Positions 62,485 through 64,000 of a stretch of DNA of 64,000 nt are shown one piece after another. The notes beneath the pieces were generated by a model, which was not told the origin of the DNA, ran no database searches, and was given only the letters and a program-made list of their open reading frames with translations. Position 1 is the first letter of the stretch. Each line of letters starts with the position of its first letter. The DNA lies in contig NZ_JAUCBZ010000015.1 in NCBI RefSeq assembly GCF_034676545.1, forward strand, positions 1,395,001-1,459,000, in the 5' to 3' direction. Made by a program: the position numbers and the translations under genes. This stretch comes from Pararhodobacter sp. (GTDB taxonomy: Bacteria > Pseudomonadota > Alphaproteobacteria > Rhodobacterales > Rhodobacteraceae).

Positions 62485-63579
62485 CGGCGTTGTTGCACAA
62501 CTCTGACTGTCGAGGATTCACAACGTGAATCCATGCGGTTAGACGGGCTGCATGAGCAAGCCATCACCCGCCCGCTACCGCACGACAAACTGGTCCAGCT
62601 TCACTGCCTCGCTTTGCAGGCGGGGTTCGCTGTTGATCTGGCTAGACAAGGACATGACCTGGCTCGCGCCGCCTGACGGCAGCCCTGGTCGGCCTGCGGT
62701 GTTCTCTGATGCGGCAATCCAGTTCTGCCTGACCATCAAGGTGCTGTTCAAGCTGCCACTCAGGCAAACGACCGGGATGGTGGCCAGCTTGCTGCAGTTG
62801 GCGAACCTGAACTGGGCCGTGCCGGATTACACGACCTTGTGTCGGCGGCAGAAAACATTGGCGGTCCAGATCCCCCACCGGCGCGCGGATGGGCCTTTGA
62901 ACCTCTTGATCGACAGCACCGGGATCAAGTTCCTGGGCGATGGCGAATGGCAGGCGCGTAAGCATGGTGTTCAGGGCCGGCGCCAATGGCGCAAGGTGCA
63001 TCTGGCCATGGACACCGCCACTTCGGACATCCGCGCCGTGGAATTCACGCCCAGCAGCGATGGCCCCTCTCATGGTTTGCAAGCAAACCACTGCCGGGCA
63101 GTGGACAGCCCGGTGCTGCCAGACCTGCTCGACCAGATCCCCGAAGGCGAACAGATCGGCACCGTTACCGCCGACGGCGCCTATGACACGCACCGTTGCC
63201 ACACCGCCATCATCGACCGCCAGGCCGCCGCGATCATCCCGATCCGCAAGAATGGGTGGTCGTGGAAAGAGGACTGCCCTGGCCGCGATCGCCAGAAATG
63301 AAACCCTGCGCGCCACCCGGCACTACGGCAGGGCGTTCTGGAAGCGCTGGACAGGATACCATGCAAGAAGCCGGATCGAGGCCAAGATGCGCTGCCTCAA
63401 AGCCTTCGGTGAGCGTATCGCCGCAAGGGACCCCGATCGCCAAACCGCCGAAATCCAGATCCGCGTCGCACTGATGAACCGCTTCAACGCACTCGGCACC
63501 GCCGATATCGTTCGCGTGGCCTGACGCTAGCGGGGAAAGGGGCCCTCATACCTCAGGTGCGAGTTGCGCAACAGCGCCG
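62485..63579 (+). mobile_element. IS5-family insertion sequence
   Basis: About 1.1 kb bounded by imperfect 19-bp terminal inverted repeats, CGGCGTTGTTGCACAACTC at 62485-62503 and, inverted, GAGTTGCGCAACAGCGCCG at 63561-63579 (17 of 19 positions match). One transposase gene fills it. The left end is eight bases after the tRNA-Met CCA. No clear target duplication is seen because the right flank is another broken element. Confidence 0.85.
62552..63524 (+). pseudogene. IS5-family transposase, frame broken
   Basis: A DDE transposase of the IS4/IS5 superfamily. The first part (from MSKPSPARYRTTNWSSF) has LFKLPLRQTTGMVASLLQL, then the first Asp in LLIDSTGIKFLGDGEW and the second in GTVTADGAYDT. Near 63280 (CCCTGGCCGCG) one extra base shifts the frame. 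In the next frame the protein continues AAIARNETLRATRHYGRAFW and YHARSRIEAKMRCLK, giving the Y-(2)-R-(3)-E-(6)-K signature with the catalytic Glu. Without the extra base the protein would be about 323 residues. Either it is inactive, it makes the enzyme by frameshifting, or the base is a sequencing error. Confidence 0.88.
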
Positions 63580-63822
63580 TGCAGGATCCGCGCCCTCCTT
63601 CGCAGACGGTGCAGCCACGTGAGCGACGCAAGCCTGATCCGCTGGAGCATATCTTTGCGATCGAGGTCGTGCCGCTACTGAAGGAAGCGCCGGGGCTGCG
63701 GCCGGTGGCGATCTTTGACGAGATGCTGCGGTGCCACCCAAGGCTGTCGCCGGGCGTCCGGCGCACTTTGGAGCGCCGGATCCGGTCTTGGCGCGCGTTG
63801 CATGGCGCGGAACAGGACGGGC
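63580..63822 (+). pseudogene. IS21-family IstA fragment
   Basis: From the right end of the IS5-type element the frame reads RKPDPLEHIFAIEVVPLLKE, then APGLRPVAIFDEMLRCHP and GVRRTLERRIRSWRALHGAE, the linker and second helical region of IS21 IstA transposases. The helix-turn-helix start is missing (cut by the IS5 insertion). After HGAEQD the sequence departs from the expected continuation and stops at 63860. This is a dead remnant of about 80 residues. Confidence 0.7.
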
Positions 63823-64000
63823 AACATACTATTCTGTACCCAGCCGAAATCCACCCCTGAAATGCAATTAATCTGCGTTAAAGCAGGACCGGCAAGGAAA
63901 TGCGAGCCTAGTCGAAAGAAGGTCTTGCGCAGGCCGATCGTCACAGGAGGCCATGTTGCAAGGCGAATCAATGTCATACCTACGAACAGTCGGCCCCGCC
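63823..64000. other. Unassigned junction sequence at window end
   Basis: 178 bases that begin where the IstA similarity stops. The composition is less GC-rich than the rest (for example TGCAATTAATCTGCGTTAAA). A minus-strand frame crosses it without recognisable motifs. It may be the end of a further mobile element continuing beyond the window. Confidence 0.4.

Noticed and set aside
62552..63524. Programmed frameshifting as the proven explanation for the IS transposase
   Set aside because: The site (CCCTGGCCGCG) is not a canonical slippery heptamer, and similar one-base breaks occur in unrelated genes of the window, so an indel is more likely.

Overview
The window is GC-rich, densely packed alphaproteobacterial DNA. 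Gene families and gene order point to the Rhodobacteraceae (Rhodobacter/Roseobacter lineage). Supporting signs are lepB-rnc-era in one co-oriented block, ctaC-ctaB-(small ORF)-ctaG-ctaE-surf1-thrC-M16 protease, ptsP next to lysC, divergent putR/putA, a Hint-domain RTX protein, DUF1127/DUF1178/DUF1491/DUF2062 proteins, and an NDH-like/SelD fusion. Everything here rests on reading the sequence; no database search was run.

Layout. 1-6 kb: the 3' end of an rsh (RelA/SpoT) gene, a DUF2062 protein, pdxJ, a secreted small protein and acpS, converging on ruvC-ruvA-ruvB across a 69-bp inverted repeat that supplies both stop codons. 5.7-12.9 kb: a DUF1127 protein with a terminator, then leftward genes (membrane protein, prmA, DUF1491, era, EamA transporter, rnc, lepB, GNAT, two CoA-transferase subunits). 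13-20.5 kb: a frame-disrupted phospholipase D-like lipoprotein, topA, dprA, tldD. 20.7-30.7 kb: the aa3 cytochrome oxidase assembly cluster, thrC, an M16 peptidase, two GNATs and a D-2-hydroxyacid dehydrogenase. 30.7-39.9 kb: ptsP, lysC, DUF1178, putR, putA and a rhomboid protease.

39.9-43.7 kb is the most notable module. An NrsF-like (DUF1109) anti-sigma gene and an ECF sigma gene are divergent from a DUF2282-DUF692-DUF2063-DoxX operon, i.e. a bufferin-type copper-binding RiPP cluster. Two divergent promoters with identical architecture (GTAAC-N17-CGT) lie between them. 43.8-50 kb: an amidase, an M20 amidohydrolase with a divergent LysR regulator, and a large RTX/Hint protein ending in a strong terminator followed at once by a 12-bp minisatellite. 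50-60 kb: an acyl-CoA ligase, tRNA-Leu, a CPBP protease, and a TetR-controlled acyl-CoA catabolic operon (BKACE, biotin-dependent carboxylase beta and alpha, GST, acyl-CoA dehydrogenase). 60-64 kb: the SelD fusion, tRNA-Met with a clear promoter, an IS5-family element inserted beside it and an IS21 remnant.

A recurring theme is single-base frame breaks: about nine sites in eight otherwise well-conserved genes (PLD protein twice, ctaB, putA, ECF sigma, Hint protein, both carboxylase subunits, IS transposase), several in G/C homopolymers. The number, and the housekeeping nature of some of the genes, suggest that many are sequencing or assembly indels rather than real pseudogenes. These genes are annotated across the break. 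Several families of intergenic repeat (REP-like hairpins, a GAGTATTTTTGGCAAGATGA-type motif, a ~105-bp GC-rich block) lie at gene ends.
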